A DNA stretch of 64,000 bases from Desulfonema magnum (GTDB taxonomy: Bacteria > Desulfobacterota > Desulfobacteria > Desulfobacterales > 4be13), in assembly GCF_017377395.1 (NCBI RefSeq), contig NZ_CP061800.1, positions 1,860,001 to 1,924,000 on the forward strand. The letters are read 5' to 3'. Positions 1-9,137 of the stretch are shown piece by piece; within the stretch, counting starts at the first letter, position 1, and each line of letters begins with the position of its first letter. The notes under the pieces were generated by a model. The model did no database searches. It saw only the letters and a program-made list of their open reading frames with translations, and was not told where the DNA came from. A program made the translations under genes and the position numbers.

Positions 1-165
1 GATTACAGAAGGGACTATTTGCTGGAACATATGCACAAACTGCCCCCGGAGGAGCGTCTGAAAGGGCTGTCCAATAAAGATTTGCTCAAATTTTTGAAAG
101 AGCGTCTGACGCTGGAGGAAATTGAGGCTTATCTGAAGGAGCTGAGGCAGCGGAGACAAGTCTGA
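1..165 (+). CDS. small LPPEERLKGLS-type repeat protein, 5' truncated by window
   Basis: The frame is open from base 1 to a TGA at 163-165. It begins DYRRDYLLEHMHKLPPEERL and ends KELRQRRQV. It is a paralogue of the complete gene at 254-484, with the same N-terminal block and the same EEIEA.LKELRQ ending, but only one middle repeat. The initiating codon lies before the window. Similar short tails built of (E)RLKGLS-like decapeptides are known from C-termini of PD-(D/E)XK transposase/nuclease-like proteins in cyanobacteria and Desulfobacterota (recollection, not checked). Function is unknown. Confidence 0.6.
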   Translation, partial: DYRRDYLLEHMHKLPPEERLKGLSNKDLLKFLKERLTLEEIEAYLKELRQRRQV

Positions 166-253
166 TAGTCAGACACAAGGAAGGGAAGATTTTTATGATC
201 GGATGTTGATAAATAAGGTCTTTATAAAGTATAACTTGGAAGGATTGGCCGTT

Positions 254-484
254 ATGCCTTACACAATGGAAGATTACAGAAGGGACTATTTGCTGGAACA
301 TATGCACAAACTGCCCCCGGAGGAGCGTCTGAAAGGGCTGTCCTCCGAGGATTTGCTGAAAAGGCTTTCCAAGAATGACTTGCTGAAAGGGCTTTCCAAG
401 AATGACTTGCTGAAATCTGTGAAAGAGCGTCTGACGCCTGAGGAAATTGAAGCTTGTCTGAAAGAGCTGAGGCAGCAGAAATAA
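254..484 (+). CDS. small helical repeat protein (76 aa)
   Basis: The product starts MPYTMEDYRRDYLLEHMHK and carries near-perfect decapeptide repeats of the form LSxxDLLKxL (residues ~35-56), then ends EEIEACLKELRQQK. I chose ATG 254 over the upstream ATG 203 because the paralogues at 1-165 and 1087-1173 share the MPYT.EDY.RD start, and because an AGGA stands about 9 bases before it. No signal peptide or membrane segment is seen. It is highly charged and predicted all-helical. Function is not recognised. Repeat-number differences between neighbours suggest unequal recombination. Confidence 0.6.
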   Translation: MPYTMEDYRRDYLLEHMHKLPPEERLKGLSSEDLLKRLSKNDLLKGLSKNDLLKSVKERLTPEEIEACLKELRQQK

Positions 485-603
485 ATCTGGCAGTCAGACA
501 TAAAAAGAAAACTGTTCTTATATGTTCAGATGGCGGAGCAGAAGGCTTTCAAATTTTTTAGGGAAAGGGAACTTGAAATAAACAATATACCCGATACAAA
601 AAA

Positions 604-1000
604 TCTGATTATAACGGATTCAGGGGAGGCCGGCCAATGCTGCAAATATGGGTGTGTCCCGCCTTTCACACATCCGAAAAAATCAGCCACAAAGGCACAA
701 AGACACAAAGGAGGCACAAAGAGACTTCGTGAGACTTCGCGCCTTCGTGCCTTCGTGGCAAAAAAACGGATGTGTCCCGCCTTTTATCCAAAAAAATCAG
801 CCACAAAGACACAAAGGAAGCACAAAGAGACTTTGTGAGACTTTGTGAGACTTTGCGCCTTCGTGCCTTCGTGGCAAAAAAACGGATGCGTCCCGCCTTT
901 TACACATAAAACCTGTTCCTGTGTAAAAGCCGGGGCACACCCGCAAATATGCCGCCCTTACAGGGCCTGGTCGGCCCTCCCCTAAATCCGTTATAATCAG
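604..1000. mobile_element. miniature inverted-repeat element related to the IS at 55792-57158
   Basis: The left end reads TCTGATTATAACGGATT and the right end CCGTTATAATCAG, the same ends as the complete insertion sequence at 55792-57158. The interior has no transposase. It contains direct and inverted copies of CACAAAGG/CCTTCGTGCC words (about 680-870) and a TGTCCCGCC motif seen three times. Open frames here (e.g. 530-838) are by-products of the repeats. This looks like a non-autonomous (MITE-like) relative of that IS. Confidence 0.6.
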
Positions 1001-1007
1001 CAAAAAA

Positions 1008-1039
1008 TGTAGGGTGGGTGGAGCGAAGCGGAACCCACC
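1008..1039. repeat. GGGTGGG/GCGAAGC interspersed palindrome, copy 1
   Basis: The core TGTAGGGTGGGTGGAGCGAA continues to GGAACCCACC, a REP-like hairpin with a GCGAAGC loop. Further copies lie at 2688-2724, 43769-43846 and 45266-45343, all intergenic. Confidence 0.7.
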
Positions 1040-1086
1040 ACACATTTCCGGGTATTTTATTTTTGGGGAAATCCCTAAGCGTAACT

Positions 1087-1173
1087 ATGCCTTACACTGT
1101 TGAAGACTATCAGAGAGATTCTGTTTTGGTGAAGCGGCATAAGCTGAGATTGAAAAAAGTCTTGGCACTGTAA
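1087..1173 (+). CDS. very short paralogue of the 254-484 protein (28 aa), possibly a decayed remnant
   Basis: It reads MPYTVEDYQRDSVLVKRHKL then RLKKVLAL and stops. The first 11 residues match the start of the proteins at 1-165 and 254-484, but the repeat block is missing. The stop codon is followed directly by the ribosome-binding site of the radical SAM gene. It could be a translated leader for that gene, or a truncated family member. Confidence 0.4.
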   Translation: MPYTVEDYQRDSVLVKRHKLRLKKVLAL

Positions 1174-1182
1174 GGAAGTATT

Positions 1183-2649
1183 ATGAATACACAGGCGTAT
1201 GAAAAAAAAATCCAAAATTACGAGGTTTGTTCAGAAAAACAGACAGGTTGCCTAACGCAATGTTCCGGGAATGAGAAAAACTGTATCAGGACACAGAGAG
1301 ACAGTGTAAAACACGATATTCCGAACATTCTCCTTGTAAACCCATGGATACACGATTTCGCGGCTTATGATTTCTGGGCAAAGCCCATGGGAATTTTAAC
1401 GCTCGCAGCAGTTCTCAGAGAACACGGGGTTTGCGTTACTTATATGGATTGTCTTGACCGGTTTCATCCCAGGGCCCATGACAGCAATCCTTATGCCAGA
1501 GGCGGACGGGGACCTTATCTTAAAACCCGGATTCCGAAACCTGACGGGCTTGAGGATGTCTCGCGAAATTTTTCCAGATATGGTATCAGAGAGGAATGGT
1601 TCAGGGAGGACCTTTTAAATATACCAAAGCCGAATCTCATTCTTGTGACCTCACTGATGACCTACTGGTATCCCGGGGTCCGGGAAACCATAAGAATTAT
1701 CAGAGAGGTTTTTCCTGACATACCAATTATTCTCGGGGGAATATATGCCACACTTTGCCGCGATCATGCGGTCAGGCATTCAGGCGCGGATGAAGTCGTC
1801 ACCGGAGCGGCTGAGGAGGATATTCTCAGGCTCGTGGAAGCTTATACAGGTTTTTCAGTAAATCTCAAATTTGATCCTGAGAATCTTGATGCCTATCCTT
1901 ATCCGGCACTTGATTTACAGCGAAAAATCGGGTATGTTCCCATACTCACTTCAAGGGGATGTCCCTTCTCCTGTGCATACTGCGCCTCGCATTTTCTGAA
2001 TCCTAAGAGAATGCGGCGTGATCCGTTGCAGGTGGTGGAGGAAATCATTTACTGGCACAAAAAATATGCGGTGAGCGATTTTGTGTTTTATGATGACGCG
2101 CTGTTAGTGAATGCGGAAGAACACGCGATTCCCATGTTTGAAAACATCATAAAATCGGATTTGAATATTCGGTTTCACACACCCAATGCGGTTCATATTC
2201 GCAACATTTCAAAACAAACCGCGGAGTTAATGTTTCAGGCGGGATTTGAAACATTGCGCCTGGGGCTTGAAACAACAGCGTTTGAGGAGAGAAACAAGTG
2301 GGACAGAAAAGTGACAGAAGAAGAATTCATTCAGGCAATTTCCTGTCTGAAACAAGCCGGGTTTACGCAAAATCAGATGGGAGCATATCTGCTTGCGGGG
2401 CTTCCGTATCAGTCCCCGGGTTCTGTTGAGGCATCTGTCAGAATTGTCAGACAAAGCGGTGTGACCCCGATAATCGCACATTATACACCCATTCCTCATA
2501 CAGCATTGTGGCAACAGGCTGTTGCTTCTTCCCGCTATGATATCGAATCCGACCCCGTATTTACCAATAATGCAATATTTCCCTGTTCTCATGAAAAGTT
2601 CTCATGGGAAAGGCTTTCGTATTTGAAAAATCTGATTGCAAAAGCGTAG
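1183..2649 (+). CDS. B12-binding-type radical SAM protein
   Basis: 488 aa. Residues ~45-200 look like the cobalamin-binding (Rossmann) N-domain of class B radical SAM enzymes (NILLVNPW, KPMGILTLAAVLREHG, ILGGIYATL). The radical SAM core follows, with the cluster motif CPFSCAYC at about residues 260-267 and a substrate-side RLGLET motif near 355. The family carries out methylations, ring contractions and other difficult C-C or C-S chemistry; the substrate cannot be told from the sequence. An AAGGAAG ribosome-binding site precedes the ATG. The first ~40 residues are cysteine-rich (C16, C23, C28, C35) and unusual for the family. It stands alone between repeat elements. Confidence 0.85.
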   Translation: MNTQAYEKKIQNYEVCSEKQTGCLTQCSGNEKNCIRTQRDSVKHDIPNILLVNPWIHDFAAYDFWAKPMGILTLAAVLREHGVCVTYMDCLDRFHPRAHDSNPYARGGRGPYLKTRIPKPDGLEDVSRNFSRYGIREEWFREDLLNIPKPNLILVTSLMTYWYPGVRETIRIIREVFPDIPIILGGIYATLCRDHAVRHSGADEVVTGAAEEDILRLVEAYTGFSVNLKFDPENLDAYPYPALDLQRKIGYVPILTSRGCPFSCAYCASHFLNPKRMRRDPLQVVEEIIYWHKKYAVSDFVFYDDALLVNAEEHAIPMFENIIKSDLNIRFHTPNAVHIRNISKQTAELMFQAGFETLRLGLETTAFEERNKWDRKVTEEEFIQAISCLKQAGFTQNQMGAYLLAGLPYQSPGSVEASVRIVRQSGVTPIIAHYTPIPHTALWQQAVASSRYDIESDPVFTNNAIFPCSHEKFSWERLSYLKNLIAKA

Positions 2650-2687
2650 CAGGCTGGGCAAAAAAATCGTCCGGAATAACTGAGACA

Positions 2688-2724
2688 TGTAGGGTGGGTT
2701 GCGCTTCGCTCCACCCACCCTACA
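2688..2724. repeat. GGGTGGG palindrome, copy 2
   Basis: A nearly perfect hairpin: TGTAGGGTGGGT, a loop containing GCGCTTCGCT, then CCACCCACCCTACA. It lies between the convergent ends of the radical SAM gene and alaS and may act as a bidirectional terminator. Confidence 0.7.
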
Positions 2725-2758
2725 TTCCTGCATTCCGGAATGACTATGAGGGTTGATC

Positions 2759-5380
2759 TCAGGCTACCAATTCATACACCTTTTCAAGGGCTTCATTTAA
2801 TTTCTCAGGCTTTGTTCCGCCTGCCTGTGCCATATCGGGCCGCCCGCCGCCGCCGCCGCCAACGACCGAGGCCACCTGTTTTACAATATTTCCCGCATGA
2901 AATTTTTTCGTAAGGTCCTTTGTCACCACGGCAATGAGAAGTACTTTATTCCCTGCGACGCTGCCTAGGACAACAACCCCCGAACTGATCTTATCTTTGA
3001 ATTTGTCCGCCAAATCCCTCAGTGCGCCCGGATTGTCAACAGACACTTTCTTCGCGACAACCTTTACACTGTTTATGGTTTTAATATCATCTTCAAACTG
3101 ATCCGCGGATGCAGATGCCATTTTTGCTTTGAGTTTCTCCACTTCTTTCTCAAGGGCCTTGTGAGCCGCCAGGGTTTTTTCAATCCGCTGCACAAGTATT
3201 TCCGGCTTTTCTTTAAGAAGATTGGCTGCCTCCTGGACAATACCCGAAGTCTTCTGGGTATGCGCCAGGGCAGCGTCACCGGTCAGGGCCTCAATTCTTC
3301 TCACTCCGGAAGCCACGCTGGATTCTCCCACGATCTTAAACAGACCGATATTCCCTGTGTTTTTTGTATGGGTTCCGCCGCACAGTTCCTTGCTGAAATC
3401 GGCCAGGGAAATCACCCGGACCCGATCACCGTATTTTTCCTCAAACAGCGCTGTGGCCCCTGATTTGAACGCCTCTTCTGCTCCCATTTCTTCTTTATGA
3501 ACCGGCACGTTTTTCCGTATATGTTCATTGACAAGGGTTTCGATTTTGTTCAGCGATTCCGTATCCACCAGGGAAAAATGCGTAAAGTCAAAGCGGAGCC
3601 TGTCCGCGGCAACGAGCGACCCCGCCTGTTTTACATGATCTCCCAAAACTTCGCGCAGGGCAGAATGGAGGATATGAGTGGCCGTGTGATTACAGGCAAT
3701 CGCGTCACGAGATACACTGTCAACAGTAAGTGTCACAGTGTCTTCCTTCTTAACACTGCCGGAAACGACTTTTCCCTTGTGGATAATCAGCCCCGTGGGG
3801 TCCTTTATGGTCTCTGAGACCGTCATTTCAAAATTTTCCGCGGTAATCTTCCCGGTATCTCCGGCCTGTCCTCCGGCTTCGCCATAAAAAGGCGTTTTTT
3901 CCGTGACCAGGGCAATCGCATTTCCGGCAGAAGCTTCCTGAACCTCTTTGTCGTCTGCCACCAGAACAAGCACTTTTGAATCACACGATATCCTGTCATA
4001 CCCCACGAATTCAGGTTTTATTCCCCGGGCCGAAAGGTTTTTGTAAGCATCACTGGTCTTGGAAAATGTTGCCACGGACCTGGACATCTCACGCTGCTTA
4101 TTCATGTTCTCGTCAAACCCGTTCATATCAAGGGTCATTTTTTCATCCCGGACCACGTCCCGAACAATATCCACCGGAAATCCGTAAGTGTCATACAACT
4201 TGAATATGACATCGCCCGGGACTTCTGTCTGGCCTTTTGCCTTCACATCCGAAAGGGTATCGTTTAAGAGTCTGAGACCGGTATCCAGGGTTTCTGAAAA
4301 ACGGTTTTCCTCATTTCTGATCACATTGGTGATAAATGCCTCTGCTTCTGACAGATCAGGATACGCGGATTTCATGATATCAAAGACAACGCCTGCGGTC
4401 TCAGACAGAAACGGCTTTGTCAGGCCGATGTTGCGGCCGTAGCGGATCGCCCTTCGCATGATACGGCGCAGCACATATCCCCGGCCTTCGTTAGACGGAA
4501 GCACACCATCCCCGATAAGAAACGCGGCCGACCGGCTGTGGTCCGCGATGACTTTCATGGCAATGTCGAGGTCTGAGGATTCTCCCAATTTTTTTTCAGA
4601 AAGATTCTCGACTTTATGAATGATCGGCATCATCAGATCCGTGTCATAATTTGTGGGCGCATTCTGAATAATCGAGACAATGCGCTCAAGCCCCATTCCG
4701 GTGTCAATGCTGGGTTTGGGAAGCGGCTCCATTTTTCCTGAAGCATCCCGGTTGTACTGCATGAAAACCAGATTCCATATCTCAAGATATCGGTCGCATT
4801 CACATCCGATTTTGCAGTCGGGCCTGCCGCATCCGAATTTTTCGCCCCGGTCAATATGTATCTCGGAACACGGCCCGCATGGCCCCGTGTCTCCCATGGA
4901 CCAGAAATTATCTTTTTCTCCGAAACGCACAATCCGATCTTCGGGAATACCGGTAACTTTGCGCCAGAGATCATATGCCTCGTCATCATCAAGATAGATG
5001 GATACCCAGAGTTTCTCCACTGGCAGAGCATATCCGTTTGTCAGCAGGTCCCAGGCAAATTCAATGGCTTTTTCTTTGAAGTAATCTCCAAAGGAAAAAT
5101 TGCCCAGCATCTCGAAAAAGGTATGATGTCTGGCCGTATAACCCACATTTTCCAAATCATTATGTTTTCCTCCGGCTCTTACACATTTCTGAGAAGTTGC
5201 GGCCCTGACATAGTTTCTCTTTTCCTCTCCTAAAAAGGTGCGTTTGAACTGAACCATTCCCGCATTGGTAAACAGCAGCGTGGGATCATCCTGGGGAACA
5301 AGGGATGAGCTTCTTACAATCTGATGGTCATATTTTTTAAAATATTTAAGGAATTTTTTGCGTATCTCGTTGCCTGTCAT
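2759..5380 (-). CDS. alaS: alanyl-tRNA synthetase
   Basis: 873 aa, the usual full length. It attaches alanine to tRNA-Ala in the cytoplasm and hydrolyses mischarged Ser/Gly-tRNA-Ala. Seen: class II catalytic start RKKFLKYFKKYDH, the HHTFFEMLGNFSFGDYFK signature, the editing-domain zinc ligands HTATH (near 565) and CGGTH (near 666), and the C-terminal C-Ala domain with a glycine run GGGGGGRPDMAQAGG. It is the last gene of a minus-strand thpR-recA-alaS run. The 65-base gap to recA contains short GTGTTCGGTGTTC-type repeats. Confidence 0.98.
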   Translation of the reverse strand: MTGNEIRKKFLKYFKKYDHQIVRSSSLVPQDDPTLLFTNAGMVQFKRTFLGEEKRNYVRAATSQKCVRAGGKHNDLENVGYTARHHTFFEMLGNFSFGDYFKEKAIEFAWDLLTNGYALPVEKLWVSIYLDDDEAYDLWRKVTGIPEDRIVRFGEKDNFWSMGDTGPCGPCSEIHIDRGEKFGCGRPDCKIGCECDRYLEIWNLVFMQYNRDASGKMEPLPKPSIDTGMGLERIVSIIQNAPTNYDTDLMMPIIHKVENLSEKKLGESSDLDIAMKVIADHSRSAAFLIGDGVLPSNEGRGYVLRRIMRRAIRYGRNIGLTKPFLSETAGVVFDIMKSAYPDLSEAEAFITNVIRNEENRFSETLDTGLRLLNDTLSDVKAKGQTEVPGDVIFKLYDTYGFPVDIVRDVVRDEKMTLDMNGFDENMNKQREMSRSVATFSKTSDAYKNLSARGIKPEFVGYDRISCDSKVLVLVADDKEVQEASAGNAIALVTEKTPFYGEAGGQAGDTGKITAENFEMTVSETIKDPTGLIIHKGKVVSGSVKKEDTVTLTVDSVSRDAIACNHTATHILHSALREVLGDHVKQAGSLVAADRLRFDFTHFSLVDTESLNKIETLVNEHIRKNVPVHKEEMGAEEAFKSGATALFEEKYGDRVRVISLADFSKELCGGTHTKNTGNIGLFKIVGESSVASGVRRIEALTGDAALAHTQKTSGIVQEAANLLKEKPEILVQRIEKTLAAHKALEKEVEKLKAKMASASADQFEDDIKTINSVKVVAKKVSVDNPGALRDLADKFKDKISSGVVVLGSVAGNKVLLIAVVTKDLTKKFHAGNIVKQVASVVGGGGGGRPDMAQAGGTKPEKLNEALEKVYELVA

Positions 5381-5445
5381 TGATTACTCCGTTTGGTGTT
5401 CGGTGTTCGGTGTTCAGCCAATACCAAACACCAAACACTTATTTT

Positions 5446-6531
5446 TTATGCTTCGGTTTCATCATCTGATGAATTGTCAAAATCCGTTTTTTGTTCTGTT
5501 GCTGACAGCGGTTTTTGTTCCGCTTTTTCTTCTGTCTTGGAGATATCCATTGTCTCTCTGACTTTGAGAAGGATGGCATCGTAAGTTTCAGGATGTTCCT
5601 GGAGGTACTTCTTTATATTTTCACGTCCCTGGCCGATGCGTTCCTTTTCATACGAGTACCAGGAACCGCTTTTGTCAATCACTCCCATTTCAACACCCAT
5701 GTCGAGAAGGTCGCCAGTTTTTGATATTCCTTCACCATAGGTAATATCGAATTCAGCTTCCTTAAAAGGCGGTGCCATCTTATTTTTAACCACTCGAACC
5801 TTTGTCCGGTTTCCGACAATTTCCTGCCCGTCTTTGATGGCGCCTTTTCCTCGGATCTCAAGCCTGACAGAAGAATAGAACTTGAGGGCATTTCCGCCGG
5901 TCGTGGTTTCGGGAGAGCCGAACACAATGCCGATCTTCATACGAATCTGGTTAATAAAGATCATGGCGGTCATGGTTTTGCCGATGGTTCCGGTCAGCTT
6001 TCTTAATGCCTGGGACATGAGTCTGGCCTGAAGGCCCATGTGCGCGTCTCCCATCTCCCCTTCGATTTCCGCCCTGGGAACGAGGGCCGCGACCGAATCT
6101 ACCACCAACACATCTATGGCACCGCTTCTTACCAGCATTTCCGCTATTTCAAGGGCCTGCTCTCCGGTATCCGGCTGGGAGATGAGCAGCTCATCGCAGT
6201 TCACCCCCAGTCTTTTAGCATATACTGTGTCCAGCGCGTGTTCGGCATCAATAAAAGCGGCTATGCCGCCTTGCTGCTGGGCCTGGGCAACCGCATGTAA
6301 CGCGAGGGTTGTCTTGCCGGATGCCTCAGGTCCGAAAATTTCCGTCACTCTCCCTCTGGGAATTCCGCCGATGCCCAGGGCCTTGTCAAGCGCAAGAGAG
6401 CCTGTGGGTATTATGGAAACTTCGACAATGGGTTTGCTTCCCAGTTTCATAATGGATCCCTTGCCGAATTGTCGTTCAATTTGCATCATGGCGGTTTCCA
6501 CCGCCTTGTTTTTGTCCGATGAAACGCTCAT
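5446..6531 (-). CDS. recA: recombinase RecA
   Basis: 361 aa. It forms ATP-dependent filaments on single-stranded DNA for strand exchange and stimulates LexA self-cleavage. Seen: Walker [10 protein letters not shown] near residue 66, Walker [11 protein letters not shown] near 140, the [17 protein letters not shown] stretch, and the L2 loop region with [14 protein letters not shown]. The tail after ~330 is long and rich in Lys/Glu/Thr/Asp ([18 protein letters not shown]), typical of the regulatory acidic C-terminus. It is flanked by thpR upstream and alaS downstream. No recX was found between recA and alaS, its frequent position. Confidence 0.98.
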   Translation of the reverse strand: MSVSSDKNKAVETAMMQIERQFGKGSIMKLGSKPIVEVSIIPTGSLALDKALGIGGIPRGRVTEIFGPEASGKTTLALHAVAQAQQQGGIAAFIDAEHALDTVYAKRLGVNCDELLISQPDTGEQALEIAEMLVRSGAIDVLVVDSVAALVPRAEIEGEMGDAHMGLQARLMSQALRKLTGTIGKTMTAMIFINQIRMKIGIVFGSPETTTGGNALKFYSSVRLEIRGKGAIKDGQEIVGNRTKVRVVKNKMAPPFKEAEFDITYGEGISKTGDLLDMGVEMGVIDKSGSWYSYEKERIGQGRENIKKYLQEHPETYDAILLKVRETMDISKTEEKAEQKPLSATEQKTDFDNSSDDETEA

Positions 6532-6631
6532 TCCATCCTCCTGCGTGATTTAGTAATTTTTAATTTGTAATTTGTGGTTTGTGATTTGGCCATGTCCTCT
6601 ATTGAACAATGACTCGTATATCACCAAATAC

Positions 6632-7210
6632 CTACGGACTTGTCATAAAATCTGCGCTCATGAGTTTTGTGTAAACAGCTCCTGTGGGTTTCAGTTCGCT
6701 TTTAAACAGAATAACTTTATCTGCAAAAAATGTTTCCGACTCAGAATTCCCGATTTCATTTATTGCGTCAAGAAGTTTTTGGGGATCCATGTTTCCCTTT
6801 GCCCGGGCAAGGGTGAGATGTCCTTTAAAGGGCCGCTTTTCTTTGGGAAAACCGATTCCTTCCAAATTTCCTTCAAGGTTCTTTTGCAATTCAATGAGCG
6901 GATGAATATCACCTTTAAGCCCCGTCCATATGACCCGGGCGCGTTTAATGCCCGGAAACACGCCGATTCCTTTTGCGGCAAGAGATAAAGGCGTACATTC
7001 TTTTACGGCGTGAGTCATGGCATTCCCCACTTTTTCTATATCAGCTTTGTTAATATCACCTAAAAATTTAAGGGTCAGATGAATATTTTCAGGACGAACC
7101 CATCTCATTTTAAATCCGAAAGTTTTAAGGCGCTTCTGAACATCGCTGATATGAGCGGTGATGTCGGAGGGAAGCTCAATTGCTATGAATGTTCGTATGG
7201 TGTCAGGCAT
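6632..7210 (-). CDS. thpR: RNA 2',3'-cyclic phosphodiesterase (2H family)
   Basis: 192 aa, family length. Both catalytic 2H motifs are present: HLTLKFLGD (near residue 45) and HLTLARAKG (near 130). The fold start IRTFIAIELP is typical. The family opens 2',3'-cyclic phosphates on RNA ends. It lies directly upstream of recA with about 100 bases between, containing AATTTGTAATTTGTG-type short repeats. The ThpR-RecA neighbourhood is common (often with cinA). Confidence 0.92.
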   Translation of the reverse strand: MPDTIRTFIAIELPSDITAHISDVQKRLKTFGFKMRWVRPENIHLTLKFLGDINKADIEKVGNAMTHAVKECTPLSLAAKGIGVFPGIKRARVIWTGLKGDIHPLIELQKNLEGNLEGIGFPKEKRPFKGHLTLARAKGNMDPQKLLDAINEIGNSESETFFADKVILFKSELKPTGAVYTKLMSADFMTSP

Positions 7211-7312
7211 CTTAGCTGTTCCTTAAAAAAAAAGTTTTAATATGCTGAATTTATTGTTAATTGCTGTTTTAGCTGTTGCTGATTCTGACGGATTTTGTTG
7301 TTTCGTTATGCT

Positions 7313-7377
7313 TCCGAAAGTACAAGGAAAGAGGATAAGAAAAGGAAAAAAACACCTTCCCTTTCCTGTAGTTTCCG
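7313..7377. repeat. imperfect palindrome with CCGAAAGTAC/AAGGAAA ends
   Basis: An inverted repeat of the CCGAAAGTACAAGGAAAG and CTTTCCTGTAGTTTCCG type. The same element recurs at 29144-29220 and, in weaker form, at 50686-50762. The 7211-7486 gap holds nothing else recognisable; a 76-codon minus frame there is judged spurious. Confidence 0.5.
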
Positions 7378-7486
7378 CAGTGTCAGCGGCACGCGCTGTC
7401 ATTCGAGCCTGCCCCTGTCTGTGTTCAACTGATACCCGCTTATGCTGAAGCATGATTGGATCAATCTTTCGATTCTTGAAATATAA

Positions 7487-7816
7487 TCATTCATATTCAA
7501 AACTTATCTCTTTAAGCGATGTTAATTTCTTTTCCAGCCGCTTCAGTGTTTCAATATCTCCTTCCCATTCCAAAAGTTCCGAGGACATGGTTGTCAGTTT
7601 ATCTCCGCAATAGCCGCAACAGCCGTCTGACATTTCTGACAGTTGTTTTCTGATCCTTGATATTCCGTCCTCATCCTTACAGGTCGTATTCCAACGGGGA
7701 CGGATATCGCCGTATTTATCTTTCAGATTCTCATAGAACCTTATTTTTCTGTTCCTCGACGTTTTTATATCATTATCCAGGCAGTCAGGGGGAGATAGGC
7801 GTTCTATTTTTTTCAT
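7487..7816 (-). CDS. short HNH/PtuB-like protein, apparently lacking its C-terminal half
   Basis: 109 aa. It begins MKKIERLSPPDCL and has a C-C..CGYCGDKL knuckle at about residues 65-75. These are the start and zinc-binding block of the TIGR02646/PtuB HNH nucleases found beside PtuA-type ATPases. The family normally continues with an IEHF.PK-type motif and further Cys/His ligands; here the product ends in charged helix soon after the knuckle. Its ATG overlaps the TGA of the ATPase gene (ATGA), so the two are translationally coupled. It could be a truncated nuclease or a compact variant that binds metal without cutting. Role in phage defence is inferred from the pairing only. Confidence 0.6.
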   Translation of the reverse strand: MKKIERLSPPDCLDNDIKTSRNRKIRFYENLKDKYGDIRPRWNTTCKDEDGISRIRKQLSEMSDGCCGYCGDKLTTMSSELLEWEGDIETLKRLEKKLTSLKEISFEYE

Positions 7817-9111
7817 TTCACAAGACTCTTTAAAGAATCAAGAGACCGACGCCGGGGATCATCCGCTGCCAGACTCGGGAGAATCTTTTGATACAACTCT
7901 TCAATCTCCTGCTTCAGATTCTGCTCTTTGTTGATATGGTCTTTTACCATCACGCTGAAATCTTTCAGCATCTCAGTCAGACCCGGGATTCCCTCCTCCG
8001 GTTCTGCCTGAACAGCATCAAAATCCACATGAAAAGCCTGGGAGAACACATCAGCCAGATACCATTCCCTCGGATTCCCCAATTTTTCTGCGGTAACATT
8101 ATTCCCCTGTCTTTTTAATTCATACGCCTCTCCCTGCTCTGTTGCGGAAACAATGGCCGGAGAATGCGTGGCAATGTAAAAAGTCGTTTTTGGAAAAAAC
8201 GTTTTTAAAAGCGGAATAATTCTGTATTGCCATTTTAGGTGAAGATGTGAATCAATTTCATCAATAAAGACAAGCCCTTCGACATTGCTTAAATCGGCTG
8301 AAGGATCAATAAGACCTGTCCATCCGCCGTAACCAGCTATAATCTCTTGAAATATTTTAATAATGGCAACATAACCGGTTGCAAGTTTGTCTATCGGAAT
8401 TTTATTAAAAAGTAATTCTCCCTCGTTAAACAAAATATCAACATTTGTTTGGCCGTTCTTTTTCACAACCAAATTTTGTAAGGCAGGCTCCAGTTCCTGT
8501 ATCAGTATCAAAAGATTCACAATCTCAGACATTTTGTTCTGATGCTGGAGAACGAAATTCGGATTTATAATAAGTCTTGAACTGAACCAGTCCGCAATTT
8601 CTGTTTCTCCGACTGATTTGCCGGACATATAATTAAAACTTCTGTAAAAGGCTTCTAAAAAACGGTCGTATGAATTGCCCAGAATTCTGACATGCTCTCT
8701 GTCAATGTTGTTTGTGTAGCCCCTGTTTTTTGCGCCGATGAAGACAATTGGCTTGTCAATAACAAAACTTGTATTTTTAATATATTCAAAAATGGCAAAT
8801 CTGAATTTATCTTTGTCTCTGTCTTTTATTTTATTTTCATTCAGAGAAATATTCAGGGGCAAATCTAATTTAAAATCTTTTATTTTATCAATAATATAGG
8901 TTTCAAAAAAAAATGCTGCGTATTTCAGATGACCTTTTTTTTCATTAAACATTGAATGACAATAAATCAGCGTCCTTGCCAGGTTCTCAAGCAGATTTGT
9001 CTTGCCAGCTCCGTTTTCTCCGATAAAGCAGTACGTTCTCTTATTTTTATCAAGGCAAATGTCAAAATTCAAACCTGCGTCTGTCTGTTCTGCTTTGAAG
9101 CTGTAAATCAT
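7813..9111 (-). CDS. AAA/ABC-type ATPase, PtuA (Septu)-like
   Basis: 432 aa from ATG 9111, which has AGGAGG 10 bases upstream; the frame extends to 9174 but without a ribosome site. Seen: Walker A GENGAGKTNLLENLA (near residue 35), a long helical insert, Walker B VFIDEIDSHLHLKW (near 285), and the H-loop ATHSPAIVSA. The C-terminus has a coiled helix with ADDPRRRSLDSL. This is the overall plan of PtuA/SMC-like ATPases of Septu and of retron-associated ATPase-HNH pairs. It is followed by the HNH-like gene with a 4-base overlap. A defence role is inferred from architecture and pairing; other OLD-like ATPases are an alternative. Confidence 0.75.
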   Translation of the reverse strand: MIYSFKAEQTDAGLNFDICLDKNKRTYCFIGENGAGKTNLLENLARTLIYCHSMFNEKKGHLKYAAFFFETYIIDKIKDFKLDLPLNISLNENKIKDRDKDKFRFAIFEYIKNTSFVIDKPIVFIGAKNRGYTNNIDREHVRILGNSYDRFLEAFYRSFNYMSGKSVGETEIADWFSSRLIINPNFVLQHQNKMSEIVNLLILIQELEPALQNLVVKKNGQTNVDILFNEGELLFNKIPIDKLATGYVAIIKIFQEIIAGYGGWTGLIDPSADLSNVEGLVFIDEIDSHLHLKWQYRIIPLLKTFFPKTTFYIATHSPAIVSATEQGEAYELKRQGNNVTAEKLGNPREWYLADVFSQAFHVDFDAVQAEPEEGIPGLTEMLKDFSVMVKDHINKEQNLKQEIEELYQKILPSLAADDPRRRSLDSLKSLVK

Positions 9112-9137
9112 GCTTATATCCTCCTGTAAAATTTGGC

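Noticed and set aside
530..838. 102-aa plus-strand frame near the start of the window
   Set aside because: It crosses the miniature element's left end and is built from CACAAAGG words; composition is that of the repeat.
7223..7453. Missing C-terminal half of the HNH-like protein
   Set aside because: The 76-codon minus frame here has no HNH-type His/Asn block and overlaps the CCGAAAGTAC palindrome.
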